Positions 27,185-37,223 are shown, numbered from the stretch's first letter. The stretch: 64,000 bases of DNA from Veillonella denticariosi JCM 15641 (GCF_002959855.1 NZ_PPDB01000007.1:682001-746000), one strand, 5' to 3'. Notes: generated from the letters alone by a model not told the origin. Program-made: numbers and translations.

Positions 27185-27198
27185 CTAAGGCACGACAA

Positions 27199-28527
27199 TT
27201 ACCGACGTCCCATTATCTGGAACTCATCACCGTGATTAACTCCATTGAGCAATAAATTCAGTAAGATAGCTGTAATGCTGCCGAAGGTAATACCGGATTG
27301 CAAAATAATCTGCGCCCATGCTGGGAAATTCATATAAAATGTCGGAGCCGCAATTGGAATCATGGCTACACCGATACTGATGGCAACGAGCATCAAATTG
27401 TGATTGCCATCAAAGCTGACCTTACCAAGAGATCGTATGCCGCTGGCGATAATCATACCGAACATCGCAATACCGGCACCTCCGAGCACCGCATTCGGAA
27501 TACTGGCAACAACGGCCGCCAATTTAGGGAACATACCTAATAGAATTAGAATAATACCGGATGCAGCGACTACAAATCGGCTTTTAACACCTGTTACGGC
27601 AATAAGGCCTACATTTTGAGCAAATGCCGTATAGGGAAAGCTGTTTAGAACGCCGCCGATTACTGTTGAAACGCCGTCGGCCCGAATAATAGAGGCCAAC
27701 TCTTTTCGACCGATCTTTTTATCTACGATTTCACCGATTGCAATACTATCACCCGTGGTTTCAACCATGACCACGAGCATAACGACAATCATCGAAACCA
27801 CAGAAGCCCAGTCAAAGGTAGGTAATCCGAAATAAAAAGGTTCAATAAACGCCACCCATTGGGACCGCCCTACTTCTTCAAAACTTGCTACCCCCATCGC
27901 AAAGGCAATCGCGGTACCTGCAATCAGTCCAATTAGTACAGAAAGGTTTCCCAGAAAACCTTTAGCAAACTTATACACAAATACTACGATCAAAAACGTA
28001 ATAAAGCCGAGGCCAATGTTGGTATAACTACCGAAATCAGGGCTCCCCACACCGCCCCCCATCCAGTTAATGGCCACAGGCATCAAGTTAATACCGATAA
28101 GGGTAATAATGGTCCCGGTCACAACAGGCGGAAATAGACGAATGAAACGGCTGAAGAATGGCGCTACCAGAAATGTAAACAGCCCTGCTAAGATGATAGC
28201 TCCATAAATGGCCGGCATACCGTGCTGTGCACCGATCATGGCCATAGGACCGACAGAAGCAAAGGTGACGCCTTGAATCATGGGAATACGACCACCTACA
28301 TTCCCGAAGCCTAACGTTTGGATCAGTGTTGCAATGCCGCAGGTAAACAAGTCAGCGGTAATAAGCCGAATCAAATCCTCCATGGGCAAATTCATCGCCT
28401 GTGCAACGATAATCGGCACCGCCACGGCACCGGCGTACATAGCCAACACATGTTGCAGTCCAAAAGCAAACAGCTTCGGAATCGGCAACATAGTATCCAC
28501 TGTATTGATTTGTTCATGCTCTGTCAT
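27199..28527 (-). CDS. Purine/xanthine permease (NCS2 family)
   Basis: This 442-residue inner-membrane nucleobase:cation symporter has about 14 hydrophobic helices. It shows LFAFGLQHVLAMYAG at the N-terminus and the NCS2 signature region NVGLIAVTGVKSRFVVAASG near residue 305. The length is typical of bacterial xanthine/urate permeases (UacT/XanQ type). It is a paralog of the truncated permease at 1-311. It lies directly after fhs-fchA but behind a terminator and has its own promoter. Purine uptake for the degradation cluster is the likely role; the substrate (xanthine, urate or uracil) is uncertain. The start at 28527 follows AGGAG. Confidence 0.92.
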   Translation of the reverse strand: MTEHEQINTVDTMLPIPKLFAFGLQHVLAMYAGAVAVPIIVAQAMNLPMEDLIRLITADLFTCGIATLIQTLGFGNVGGRIPMIQGVTFASVGPMAMIGAQHGMPAIYGAIILAGLFTFLVAPFFSRFIRLFPPVVTGTIITLIGINLMPVAINWMGGGVGSPDFGSYTNIGLGFITFLIVVFVYKFAKGFLGNLSVLIGLIAGTAIAFAMGVASFEEVGRSQWVAFIEPFYFGLPTFDWASVVSMIVVMLVVMVETTGDSIAIGEIVDKKIGRKELASIIRADGVSTVIGGVLNSFPYTAFAQNVGLIAVTGVKSRFVVAASGIILILLGMFPKLAAVVASIPNAVLGGAGIAMFGMIIASGIRSLGKVSFDGNHNLMLVAISIGVAMIPIAAPTFYMNFPAWAQIILQSGITFGSITAILLNLLLNGVNHGDEFQIMGRR

Positions 28528-28565
28528 AATCATCTCCTATGTAAAGCCATAAATATTACCTGTTT

Positions 28566-28594
28566 ATTTTACATGATTGTTCGGATTTTAACAA
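28566..28594 (-). promoter_or_regulatory. Promoter of the second purine permease
   Basis: On the minus strand TTGTTA (28589-28594), a 17-bp spacer and TAAAAT (28566-28571) lie between the fchA terminator and the gene start. Confidence 0.6.
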
Positions 28595-28597
28595 TAC

Positions 28598-28643
28598 AAA
28601 AAGGAAATCCGTGGTAATTTATTCTACCGCGAATTTCCTTTTT
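28598..28643. terminator. Terminator after fchA
   Basis: A symmetric AAAAAGGAAAT... hairpin with a T-run on each strand lies about 105 bp after the fchA stop. Confidence 0.85.
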
Positions 28644-28747
28644 CAAAATTTACCGAACATTATATCATTATTAAGATTATAACATTCAAATTTTATCTAT
28701 TCGTATGAACAGCGTATGCACAATCATTTATTTACATGCGAAACAAT

Positions 28748-29365
28748 CTATTTATATAAATTCACAATAGCAGCTTCTTTCACATCAAGATCCGATTCAA
28801 TACGTTCCATCTGTGACTCTAATTCAGTCACATAAGCTGTATCTTTGATGCCCGACAAATTAATCCGCACATTAAGAAATGCCGCCTTTACCGCAGCCCG
28901 TGCATTGATAGCCGCAATAATACCGTCGGTAATAAGATTCTGATTCCCCTTACGCACCGCAAGTTCCGCAAGCCCAAAAATCTTGGCCGCCACATTTCCG
29001 ATCTCAAAGGGAACCATAGCTGCATCCTTATATGCCTTTTGAATCGCTGCCGTCCGTTTAGCCTTTTCTTCATCCGTATCTTTCGGTAAGCCCAAGGCAT
29101 TCATAAATACATTAAATACATCCGCATCGGCCTGTGCTAAAACGAGCATGCGTTCACGTACCGCCTCGGCTTGAACGCGCAGATATTCCATATCCGACTG
29201 CACATCTTCGTAGCCTTTTTTATTAACTGTCAAATTAGCCACCATTTCAGCCAATGCTGCACCGGTTGCAGCCGTTAGAGCCGCAATCGCACCACCACCG
29301 GGTGTCGGTTCCTTAGATGCCGTAGCACCCACGAAGTCAATAACACTTTGCTCCACTAATTTCAT
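28748..29365 (-). CDS. fchA: Formimino-/methenyl-tetrahydrofolate cyclodeaminase-family protein
   Basis: This 205-residue FTCD_C-family (cyclodeaminase/cyclohydrolase) protein has the glycine-rich motif KEPTPGGGAIAAL near residue 18. Such proteins either hydrolyse 5,10-methenyl-THF or release ammonia from 5-formimino-THF. In purine fermentation formiminoglycine donates the formimino group, so the cyclodeaminase reaction would fit. It follows fhs by 13 bp in one operon, supporting one-carbon to formate conversion. The start at 29365 has GAGG at good spacing; a longer frame overlaps fhs. Confidence 0.88.
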   Translation of the reverse strand: MKLVEQSVIDFVGATASKEPTPGGGAIAALTAATGAALAEMVANLTVNKKGYEDVQSDMEYLRVQAEAVRERMLVLAQADADVFNVFMNALGLPKDTDEEKAKRTAAIQKAYKDAAMVPFEIGNVAAKIFGLAELAVRKGNQNLITDGIIAAINARAAVKAAFLNVRINLSGIKDTAYVTELESQMERIESDLDVKEAAIVNLYK

Positions 29366-29378
29366 AATCGCCTCTATC

Positions 29379-31049
29379 TCAATACAAACCTTTAATCGTT
29401 CCGTCCGCCTCAATATCCATATTAAGCGCTGCCGGCCGTTTAGGCAGTCCCGGCATGACCATTACATCTCCGGTGCGGCATACAATAAAGCCCGCGCCAT
29501 TGGCAACGCGAATATCCGATACGGTAATAGAAAAATCGGTCGGTGCCCCTAAAAGCGCCGGATTATCCGATAAAGAGTACTGAGTCTTTGCCATACATAC
29601 GGGCAATCGATCAAGGCCCCAATCGACAAGCTGCTTTATTTGTTTTTTCGCCTTATCCGTAAAGATGACACCATCGCCACCATAAATGGTACGTACTATT
29701 TTACCGACTTTTTCTTCTAAGGAATCCTCTAAATCATATACAAATTTAGGACTTGTTTTAGGCCCGTCCAATAATTCTACGACCTTCTTCGCCATATCGA
29801 CTCCGCCGTTACCACCCTTTTCCCAACATTCATTGAGTTCTACAGGGACGCCGAATTCTTCACATAAGTGTTTGAGTTCCGCAATCTCCGCATCCGTATC
29901 GCTGGCAAATTTATTGATGGCCACTAGCACAGGAACATTGAAAAAGCGCATATTTTCGATGGCTTTACGTAAGTTACTGAAACCTTTTGTTACAGCCTCC
30001 ACATTTTCCGTACTCAACTCTTGTTTCGGTACTCCGCCATGCATCTTTAATGCCCGCAAGGTGGCAACGATAACAATCGTATCCGGAAAAATATTACCAT
30101 AGCGGCATTTAATATCGAGGAATTTTTCCGCCCCCAAGTCAGCACCGAAACCGGCCTCCGTAACGACGATATCCCCCAATTTGAGGCCTAACTTCGTCGC
30201 TACTATGGAATTACAACCATGTGCAATATTCGCAAACGGTCCGCCGTGAACAATGGCCGGCGTATGCTCCAAGGTTTGTACAAGGTTCGGTTTGATAGCG
30301 TCCTTCATCAATAGTGCCATTGCGCCCTGACAACCTAATTGATGAGCATATACGGGGTCTCCCGACAAATTGCAGCCGATAACAATGCGTCCGAACCGTT
30401 CTTTTAGGTCCTCTAAATCCTTTGCAAGACATAAAATCGCCATGATTTCAGAGGCAACGGTAATCATAAAATGATCTTCCCGCGGAAATCCGCACACCTT
30501 TCCACCAAGAGCGACCGTTACATTGCGTAGCGCCCGATCATTCATATCGAGAACACGCGTCCAGGACAGTTGACGCAAGTCGATTTGCAGTTCATTGCCT
30601 TGATGAATATGATTGTCAATCATAGCGGACAATAAATTGTTTGCCGCTGTAATAGCATGCATATCACCTGTAAAATGCAGGTTGATGTCATCCATCGGTA
30701 CGACCTGTGCATAACCGCCGCCTGCCGCACCGCCTTTGATACCGAATACAGGTCCTAACGACGGTTCGCGCAACGTAGCAATCGCATTTTTACCGATTTT
30801 TTGTAATCCCTGTACAAGGCCGATGCTCGTCGTGGACTTACCTTCCCCCGCCGGCGTCGGTGTAATAGCCGTCACGAGAACAAGCTTTCCGTCCGGTTTC
30901 GACTCAAGTCGACGAATGGCGTCAAAAGAGATTTTCGCCTTATAATGGCCATATTGTTCAATGTCATCAGCTGTGAGACCGCATTTATCAGCTATGACCT
31001 GAATTTTTTCCATCTTATTTTGTTGGGCAATTTCAATGTCACTTAACAT
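29379..31049 (-). CDS. fhs: Formate--tetrahydrofolate ligase
   Basis: This 556-residue enzyme interconverts formate, ATP and THF with 10-formyl-THF. Signatures are the ATP-binding [20 protein letters not shown] near residue 64 and the [18 protein letters not shown] motif near 107. The length is the family norm. In purine-fermenting anaerobes it runs toward formate and makes ATP; the adjacent cyclodeaminase fits that use. GGAGGAG is its ribosome binding site. The leader from the candidate promoter is about 160 nt; I see no recognisable THF riboswitch in it. Confidence 0.96.
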   Translation of the reverse strand: MLSDIEIAQQNKMEKIQVIADKCGLTADDIEQYGHYKAKISFDAIRRLESKPDGKLVLVTAITPTPAGEGKSTTSIGLVQGLQKIGKNAIATLREPSLGPVFGIKGGAAGGGYAQVVPMDDINLHFTGDMHAITAANNLLSAMIDNHIHQGNELQIDLRQLSWTRVLDMNDRALRNVTVALGGKVCGFPREDHFMITVASEIMAILCLAKDLEDLKERFGRIVIGCNLSGDPVYAHQLGCQGAMALLMKDAIKPNLVQTLEHTPAIVHGGPFANIAHGCNSIVATKLGLKLGDIVVTEAGFGADLGAEKFLDIKCRYGNIFPDTIVIVATLRALKMHGGVPKQELSTENVEAVTKGFSNLRKAIENMRFFNVPVLVAINKFASDTDAEIAELKHLCEEFGVPVELNECWEKGGNGGVDMAKKVVELLDGPKTSPKFVYDLEDSLEEKVGKIVRTIYGGDGVIFTDKAKKQIKQLVDWGLDRLPVCMAKTQYSLSDNPALLGAPTDFSITVSDIRVANGAGFIVCRTGDVMVMPGLPKRPAALNMDIEADGTIKGLY

Positions 31050-31214
31050 AATTTCTCCTCCATACCATTCAGCATTACCACTCTATCTGACATACCTATG
31101 CTTTTACCTTTATAGAATCCAATGGACTTAACATATCTTTATGGTTTATGCACTTCACAACAATATCTTAGATAATTGTCCACTGTGAATGTATCTTTGT
31201 ACGCCAATAATACT

Positions 31215-31243
31215 ATTATATGTGAAAGTATGAGTAATGTCTA
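31215..31243 (-). promoter_or_regulatory. Promoter of fhs-fchA
   Basis: On the minus strand TAGACA (31238-31243), 17 bp, then TATAAT (31215-31220). The gap 31050-31394 otherwise has no gene. Confidence 0.6.
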
Positions 31244-31394
31244 ATATAAATCTCTACTAAAATGAATCCTATCATAACCTCCGGCGTCTATCGGCGAATA
31301 TATCACCTCAATCCAGTACTTTCATAATATATAAAGTCTGATCCAATATCACATAATAATTAAAATACGTGATATAGAGATTATAAAAAAAGAA

Positions 31395-31416
31395 ACCCCG
31401 TCACAAATGACGGGGT
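31395..31416 (-). terminator. Terminator of DASS transporter 1
   Basis: ACCCCGTCA/TGACGGGGT arms are followed by TTTCTTTTTTT on the minus strand, 22 bp after the stop. Confidence 0.92.
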
Positions 31417-31437
31417 CGTATGACTTACATTATATAA

Positions 31438-32712
31438 TTATGGGTTAAATGGGAATAAAATAGGCAATAAAATTAAGGACACAACAGCGGATACCAAAAT
31501 CAACGGTAAGCCGGCTTTCACAAAGTCCTTAAAACTATATCCGGCTACGTTATATACCATTGTATTCGCCGGCATACCGATTGGTGTCGCATATGCAAGA
31601 GAACTGGAAATAACGATGGCTACGAGGATTGCCTTAGGATCGAAGCCTAATTGAGATGCCAACGACAAGCCGATCGGTGCCAACAACGCAACGTCCGCCG
31701 TATTGGACATGAAGTTTGTCATGAATACGGACAAGAAGAATAATACCGCCAACAAAGCCAACGGATTTGGAGTTGCTCCTAAACCATCAACGATAAGATT
31801 GGCAATGAATGCACCTGTACCGGATTTAACCATCGCCGTACCGAGTGCCAACGATCCTGCAAACAAAAGAATTGTCTTCATATCGATGGATTTAACAGCC
31901 TCTGTTTCCGTAATAACACCGGTCGCTACGATAACAAGAGCACCTACCCAGGCACTGACAGCCAAGGATACGCCGATTTGTTTTTCAAAAATCATAGCCG
32001 CAATGGTCAACACAAGCACCAAGCCGGCAGTCCATTTTTTCCAGGCGGGAACATGGCTGAAATCAGCGTTCTTCTGATAATTTGCATCCGGCTCACGAGT
32101 CGGCACTTCCGGCAAGAAACGTTTGCCGATGAATGCGTAGAAAAGAGTACCTACGATTAGCATCGGTAACCCTACTTCACCGTATGCGAAGAAATCGAAG
32201 GATCCGAGACCCGCTTCTTGCAAGTTGGAGTTAGCGATCATGTTACCCGGGGAACCGATCATAGAGATATTCCCGCCCATCGCAGCGGCAAAAACGATTG
32301 GCATCAGAAATTTAGTCTGATTGAAGCCACCCTTTTTACAGATACCGATAACAACAGGAATCATAACAGCCGCAGTGCCCGTATTGGACAAGAAGCCTGA
32401 CATAATACCGGTAAGCATCATAATAGCAATAATAAGAATTGTTTCATTTTTAGCAAATTTATTTACAATGTTACCTACGTCAACGGCTACACCCGTTTCA
32501 AAGAAGGCGGCACCAATAATAAACATCGCCATAAATAAAATGACATTAGAGTCAACAAAGCCTTTGAATGCTTCTGCTGCAGTCAACACACCGGCAAGGT
32601 GCAAACCGACAGCCACAATCATAGCTGTAATGGACAACGGGATTCGCTCCATCGCAAACATTACGATGGCAAATACTAGGAATCCCAATGTGACCATAAT
32701 ACTGTAATCCAT
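31438..32712 (-). CDS. DASS/ArsB-NhaD-type anion transporter, copy 1
   Basis: This 424-residue membrane protein has about 11-12 hydrophobic helices, starting MVTLGFLVFAIVMFA. The repeated loops SNTGTAAVMIPVVIGI and SNTADVALLAPIGLSL are the SNT-type substrate loops of the divalent anion:sodium symporter family. It probably imports a C4-dicarboxylate such as malate, fumarate or tartrate. It is highly similar to the next gene (32895-34163), so the two are tandem duplicates, but a terminator separates them and this copy must have its own promoter in 32713-32830. Confidence 0.88.
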   Translation of the reverse strand: MDYSIMVTLGFLVFAIVMFAMERIPLSITAMIVAVGLHLAGVLTAAEAFKGFVDSNVILFMAMFIIGAAFFETGVAVDVGNIVNKFAKNETILIIAIMMLTGIMSGFLSNTGTAAVMIPVVIGICKKGGFNQTKFLMPIVFAAAMGGNISMIGSPGNMIANSNLQEAGLGSFDFFAYGEVGLPMLIVGTLFYAFIGKRFLPEVPTREPDANYQKNADFSHVPAWKKWTAGLVLVLTIAAMIFEKQIGVSLAVSAWVGALVIVATGVITETEAVKSIDMKTILLFAGSLALGTAMVKSGTGAFIANLIVDGLGATPNPLALLAVLFFLSVFMTNFMSNTADVALLAPIGLSLASQLGFDPKAILVAIVISSSLAYATPIGMPANTMVYNVAGYSFKDFVKAGLPLILVSAVVSLILLPILFPFNP

Positions 32713-32830
32713 GAGAATTTTCCTTTCATTGTAGAGTCATACTAGTCCAGTATATAAACAAAGCCTTATAATGTAAATTACCAAATTTGCATTTCAAAAA
32801 TGAATTTTTCTTCATAATCGACATTTTAAA

Positions 32831-32857
32831 AGCCCTCATGTTCAAAGCATGAGGGCT
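32831..32857 (-). terminator. Terminator of DASS transporter 2
   Basis: AGCCCTCATG/CATGAGGGCT hairpin followed by TTTTAAAA on the minus strand. Confidence 0.85.
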
Positions 32858-32894
32858 CATTGGCTCATTATTGATATTATGTAGTTTTTAAACA

Positions 32895-34163
32895 TTAAAA
32901 AGGAAATAGTAAAGGTAACAAAATAAGTGCCACAATGCTGGAAACGAATATAAGCGGTAATCCGGCTTTCACATAATCCATAAAACTATATCCGGCAATA
33001 TTATATACCATCGTATTTGCAGGCATGCCAATTGGCGTTGCATAAGCTAACGAGCTGGCAATAACGATAGCGGCTAAGACCGCCTTTGGATCAAAACCAA
33101 GTTGAGAAGCTAAACTTAGTCCAATAGGTACTAATAATGCACATGTTGCCGTATTAGACATAAAATTAGTCATAAACACGCCCAGTACGAATAAAACGAT
33201 TAACACAACGATTGGAGATGGACTTGCGCCTAAACTGTTAACAATAATATCGGCAATCACCGCGCCGGTTCCGGTCTTAACCATCGCATCGCCCAATGCC
33301 ATAGATCCGGCGAACAGCATAATGGTTTTCATATCAATGGATTTTACAGCAACCGTTTCACTGATAACATTAGTCGCTACAAGTACAAGAGCACCTATCC
33401 AAGCACTGACATACAATTTAACACCTAATTGTTTTTCAAAAATCATAGCTACAATGGTTAAGATTAAAACAATCGCAGCCGCCCATTTTTTCCAAGATGG
33501 TACATGGCTATAATCATCATTACCTTCAAAAGCACCGTCAGGTTTATGACTTGGTGCATCAGGCAAGAATCGTTTGCCGATAGTCGCATAGAATATAGTA
33601 CCAATTATTAGCATTGGCAATCCTACAAGCCCATAATCAAAGAAACTAAAGGAACCCAACCCAGCTTGTTGCAAACCTGATTGAGCAATCATATTACCAG
33701 GCGCACCGATAAGAGAAATATTACCGCCCATAGCAGCTGCAAACACCAACGGCATCAATAATTTCGTTTGCTTAAAGCCACTCTTTTTACAAATACCGAT
33801 AATAACGGGAATTAAAACTGCCGCAGTCCCTGTATTGGATAGAAAGCCTGACATAATGCCGGTGATCATCATAACCGCTACAAGCAGAGAAGTTTCTGTC
33901 TTTGCAAATTTATTAACAACATTCCCTACTTCTACAGCAACACCGGTTTCAAAAAAAGCTGCACCAATAATGAACATTCCCATAAAGAGCAATACGTTTT
34001 GATCTACAAAGCCTGCAAATGCATCTTTGGCAGATAAAACACCGCTCAAATGCAATCCAACAGCTACAATCATAGCCGTAATTGACAACGGGATTTTCTC
34101 CCATGCAAACATGACGATGGCAAATACTAAAAAGCCAAGAGTTATGATTACACTCGTATCCAT
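32895..34163 (-). CDS. DASS/ArsB-NhaD-type anion transporter, copy 2 (candidate tartrate/C4-dicarboxylate carrier)
   Basis: This 422-residue paralog of the preceding transporter has the same SNTGTAAVLIPVIIGI and SNTATCALLVPIGLSL loops and the terminal helix LPLIFVSSIVALILLPLLFPF. It is in the same transcription unit as the ttdA-ttdB-like genes, 106 bp downstream, so it is the better candidate for carrying the hydro-lyase substrate in exchange for product. E. coli TtdT plays that role beside ttdAB. The start at 34163 has GGGAGG upstream; a longer frame starting at 34229 runs through the intergenic hairpin and lacks a ribosome binding site. Confidence 0.88.
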   Translation of the reverse strand: MDTSVIITLGFLVFAIVMFAWEKIPLSITAMIVAVGLHLSGVLSAKDAFAGFVDQNVLLFMGMFIIGAAFFETGVAVEVGNVVNKFAKTETSLLVAVMMITGIMSGFLSNTGTAAVLIPVIIGICKKSGFKQTKLLMPLVFAAAMGGNISLIGAPGNMIAQSGLQQAGLGSFSFFDYGLVGLPMLIIGTIFYATIGKRFLPDAPSHKPDGAFEGNDDYSHVPSWKKWAAAIVLILTIVAMIFEKQLGVKLYVSAWIGALVLVATNVISETVAVKSIDMKTIMLFAGSMALGDAMVKTGTGAVIADIIVNSLGASPSPIVVLIVLFVLGVFMTNFMSNTATCALLVPIGLSLASQLGFDPKAVLAAIVIASSLAYATPIGMPANTMVYNIAGYSFMDYVKAGLPLIFVSSIVALILLPLLFPF

Positions 34164-34205
34164 AAAGACCTCCCAATACACATAACATCTAAAACAGATA
34201 CTAAA

Positions 34206-34237
34206 AGGAGGATTGTAAACTCCATACAAATCCTCCT
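34206..34237 (-). terminator. Intercistronic hairpin between ttdB and transporter 2
   Basis: AGGAGGATT-GTA and complementary TAC-ATCCTCCT arms are followed by TTTTAG on the minus strand. It could attenuate transporter expression or stabilise the upstream message. Its arm contains an AGGAGG that is not used as a ribosome binding site. Confidence 0.5.
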
Positions 34238-34269
34238 ATTCAGTTGAGCACAACCTATAACGGTATATT

Positions 34270-34881
34270 TTATTTAATGAAGCTTACGTGCTTATAAATT
34301 TCTTCCAATACTTCATCTTTCTTGGCATTGTATTCCACTTTTTTATTTTCAAAGTAATTATTTCCTTCCGCATCGATAGACACGATGAGAGGGCCAAATT
34401 CCTTTACGCGGCAAGTCCATAATGTTTCTGGCATACCAAGTTCACGCCAGTTAGCAGATTCAATCTCCTCTACCTCTGTAGCCGCAAGCACCGCATTACC
34501 GGCCGGGAATACACAGTGAAGAGCACCAAAATCCTTACATGCACGGGCAGTTTCCGGCCCCATACCGCCTTTACCGACAATGAGACGTACACCTGTCTGT
34601 TTTACAAATTCGTACTCGAATTTTTCCATACGCATGGACGTAGTAGGTCCTACAGAAATCATTTCAAATTTATCATCACCATGATCACGCACAATCGGAC
34701 CCGCATGTAAAATAGCCCCGTTACGAACATCTACAGGTAACTTTCGACCATATTCAACGAGACGTCGATGAGCGACATCACGGCACGTTGTGATATGACC
34801 GTTTAAGTAAATAATATCCCCAGCTTTAATTCCTTCAAGATCAGATGCTTGAATTGGTGTTGTCAAAATATGCTTAGCCAT
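34270..34881 (-). CDS. ttdB: Fe-S hydro-lyase beta subunit, L(+)-tartrate dehydratase-like
   Basis: This 203-residue beta subunit of a class I Fe-S hydro-lyase starts [18 protein letters not shown] and contains [22 protein letters not shown] and KGGMGPE. Its length and sequence match E. coli TtdB as I remember it better than a fumarase domain. With the alpha subunit it would dehydrate L(+)-tartrate to oxaloacetate; fumarate hydration to malate is the alternative and would serve the propionate pathway. Its ATG overlaps the alpha-subunit stop (TAATG), giving tight coupling. Confidence 0.85.
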   Translation of the reverse strand: MAKHILTTPIQASDLEGIKAGDIIYLNGHITTCRDVAHRRLVEYGRKLPVDVRNGAILHAGPIVRDHGDDKFEMISVGPTTSMRMEKFEYEFVKQTGVRLIVGKGGMGPETARACKDFGALHCVFPAGNAVLAATEVEEIESANWRELGMPETLWTCRVKEFGPLIVSIDAEGNNYFENKKVEYNAKKDEVLEEIYKHVSFIK

Positions 34882-35783
34882 TAGAATGTCACTCCTTTGT
34901 GAGATAAAATTTCGTACTTACCGTCTTTATCAAATATCATATGACCGCGGCGATGGTTCCAGCAGCCTACGTTTACGGCTACGGAAATTACGGATGGATG
35001 GCGGGACCCATGCTCGATGTTTACACCCATAACGGATTTGTCTCCGCCCATCCCTTGTGGTCCAAGATGCAATGCATTAATTCCGTCTTCAAGCAGTTGT
35101 TCCATATATGCCGCTTTTTCATTTTCCGCTTTAGAGGATACGGGACGCATCAATGCTTTTTTAGACATCGTTGCCGCCGTATCAATCGAAGTAGCAATAC
35201 CGACGCCAACGAGCAGTGGAGGACATGCATTAAGTCCATAGCTTGTCATTAAATCCAATACAAATTTAGCGACACCTTCGTACCCTTCACCCGGCATCAA
35301 GGTCTTTCCGGAGCCGGGTAAGGAGCACCCGCCCCCGGCCATATATGGAAAGATTTCCACATCATCACGACCAGGAATGATATCCCATGTTATATAAGGT
35401 GCTGTGCGACCGATGTTCTTTCCCGTATTAAACTCATCAAAAGTCTCTACACAATTATGGCGCAATGGAGCATCCTGGGTCGCTTTATATGTCGCTTCAC
35501 GCAAGATTTCTTCCAACTCTCCAATCAATGGATAATTAGAACCCACCTTCACCCAAAACTGTAAAACGCCTGTATCTTGACAAGACGGACGATTTAACTC
35601 ATAAGCCAAATCCATGTTTTTATGCATCGTTTCATAAATTGTTTTCGCTAACGGATTCTTTTCATCCGCTGCAAGCTCTTTAATTTTTGCTTCTACATCA
35701 TCTGGTAATTTTTTTGCCATATAAGCTATGAACTTTGCCATGACATTTGTCATTTCTTGCACTTGTTGTTCTTTCGTACTCAT
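34881..35783 (-). CDS. ttdA: Fe-S hydro-lyase alpha subunit, L(+)-tartrate dehydratase-like
   Basis: This 300-residue subunit is expected to bind the catalytic 4Fe-4S cluster. Conserved segments are [18 protein letters not shown] near residue 63, [24 protein letters not shown] (near 169) and VGCWNHRRG (near 277), supplying the cluster cysteines. Close resemblance to TtdA and the association with an anion carrier favour tartrate dehydratase; a two-subunit fumarase remains possible. Transcription likely starts at the promoter 35871-35899, controlled by the AraC-type regulators upstream. Confidence 0.86.
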   Translation of the reverse strand: MSTKEQQVQEMTNVMAKFIAYMAKKLPDDVEAKIKELAADEKNPLAKTIYETMHKNMDLAYELNRPSCQDTGVLQFWVKVGSNYPLIGELEEILREATYKATQDAPLRHNCVETFDEFNTGKNIGRTAPYITWDIIPGRDDVEIFPYMAGGGCSLPGSGKTLMPGEGYEGVAKFVLDLMTSYGLNACPPLLVGVGIATSIDTAATMSKKALMRPVSSKAENEKAAYMEQLLEDGINALHLGPQGMGGDKSVMGVNIEHGSRHPSVISVAVNVGCWNHRRGHMIFDKDGKYEILSHKGVTF

Positions 35784-35864
35784 CGTAAAACCTCCTAAAA
35801 GGACTTCATTACTATCTTTGTTAAGGATCTCACAATATTATTAGTGGACTTAATCCCTTTTGAT

Positions 35865-35909
35865 GATTACATTCTACGCTTTTTACCGAATTCAACTATC
35901 CATTTTAAA
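35865..35909 (-). promoter_or_regulatory. Promoter and upstream motif of the ttdA operon
   Basis: On the minus strand TAGAAT (35871-35876) is preceded by a 17-bp spacer, a poor -35 ATAGTT (35894-35899) and TTTTAA-N2-TGG just upstream. The SemiSWEET promoter at 37831-37870 has the same boxes, same spacing and same upstream block. A weak -35 with a conserved upstream block suggests activator dependence, most simply on an AraC-type protein. Other parts of the 35784-36200 gap are A/T rich. Confidence 0.6.
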
Positions 35910-36016
35910 ATATGATTTTTTATGGTGAAAGTATGAGAAATCATATACATTGCGCCGATTAATGTCTCTACTGATCTTATACGATATACAAATAAGTCCA
36001 TATATAGAAAACTAAA

Positions 36017-36045
36017 AAAGCGCTACCTGTAAAAGGTAACGCTTT
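36017..36045 (-). terminator. Terminator of AraC-type regulator 1
   Basis: AAAGCGTTACC/GGTAGCGCTTT hairpin followed by a T-run on the minus strand. It is homologous in position and sequence to the terminator at 37974-38003. Confidence 0.85.
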
Positions 36046-36200
36046 ATTTCCCATATATTTATATAGGATTTTAACATATACAAAATCACCTACACCTAAT
36101 CATTTTATATAGGCTGAAAAAAATATAAATTCACACCCATATACTGCACGAATATCCACCGGCATATGCCGAACAGTCAGTATATTTTATAACAATAAAT

Positions 36201-37223
36201 CTATAATTCCTCTACGATTGCTTTCAGTTTAGCCTTAAGAGACTGCAATTTTTTATCTGCTTCAATCGAAGTTTCCCCATCGATAAGATTAAAATGATAT
36301 GGCAAAAAAGAATTCAATATATCTAACATATCCTTATCACGGGTAGAAATCATTTCCTTCCAGTTGTGCAGTTTTGTTTTTCTCCCGATGCTTCGTGCCT
36401 GCTTACGATATTCAGACGGAGTCGTATGAAAATGCTTCTTAAAGGCCACGTTAAAGGCTTTTATATCAGGAAATCCACAGCGATTAGCAATACGCACTAT
36501 CGCCTCTTCCGAATTGGCTAAACGCACCGTCGCTTCTCGTAATCTTAAGCGCAATAAATACTCAAGGAAGGAAACACCCAATTGGCGTTTGAAGAACTGT
36601 GATGTATAGTTCACATTATAGCCACCTACCCTTGCAATATCCTCTAATTCAATCTTCTGCTGATAATGTTCATCAACATAAGCAATCATCTTATCAAAGG
36701 TAGCGGCGGTCATATCTGCCGGTTTAGAGCTGATATGCACGGATTTTACCGCATCAACCTCACTATACACATCCCCCGCCAAAACCATGTAATGATGTTC
36801 AATCCACATGCGATTAGCAGGACTTTCACCATTAACCTCCAACAGCATCATCATCGCCGCATGATGGCGCAAAGATGTAAAGAACGGATTGTGACGACTA
36901 GTTTCATCTGATCGAACCACAAATTGATACATGCCGAAATTAGGATCAAACCCTTGAAAGAACTCCTTACCTACGTGAATAACGAGGGCTGTTGTATCCT
37001 CCTCCAATGCCAACGTAGCATGCCCGACTTGAGGCGAAATTATAATTGTATCGAGGGGTTCCATAGTAAAAACTTCGCTGTTACAACTCATCTCAATACG
37101 CCCTTTTAACAGAATAAGAATTTCAGTTTCACTATGCCAGTTGTAATGATATGTACTGACCTTGTATATGTGGCTACTGAAATCTATATGGTTGTTTTTA
37201 TAGGTATAGTAAAAGTATTCCAT
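36201..37223 (-). CDS. AraC-family regulator 1 (cupin sensor domain)
   Basis: This is 340 residues. The N-terminal 150 residues are an AraC-type cupin ligand-binding domain (SETEILILLKGRIEMSCN, EPLDTIIISPQVGHATL). Two helix-turn-helix motifs lie at about 175-275, including IARVGGYNVNYTSQFFKRQLG and ANRCGFPDIKAFNVAFKKHF. A C-terminal tail of about 60 residues is rich in Lys and Leu. It is a paralog of the protein at 38126-39148. The start has AAGGAG upstream. It lies upstream of ttdAB on the same strand and probably regulates it, sensing a carboxylate or sugar acid. Confidence 0.88.
   Translation of the reverse strand: MEYFYYTYKNNHIDFSSHIYKVSTYHYNWHSETEILILLKGRIEMSCNSEVFTMEPLDTIIISPQVGHATLALEEDTTALVIHVGKEFFQGFDPNFGMYQFVVRSDETSRHNPFFTSLRHHAAMMMLLEVNGESPANRMWIEHHYMVLAGDVYSEVDAVKSVHISSKPADMTAATFDKMIAYVDEHYQQKIELEDIARVGGYNVNYTSQFFKRQLGVSFLEYLLRLRLREATVRLANSEEAIVRIANRCGFPDIKAFNVAFKKHFHTTPSEYRKQARSIGRKTKLHNWKEMISTRDKDMLDILNSFLPYHFNLIDGETSIEADKKLQSLKAKLKAIVEEL

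Noticed and set aside
31050-31210. Tetrahydrofolate riboswitch in the fhs leader
   Set aside because: The leader is long enough, but I could not find the conserved paired and loop sequences of that class.
34270-35783. Plain fumarase assignment for the two-subunit hydro-lyase
   Set aside because: Not excluded, but the sequence and adjacent anion carrier fit TtdA-TtdB and a tartrate carrier better; kept as an alternative.
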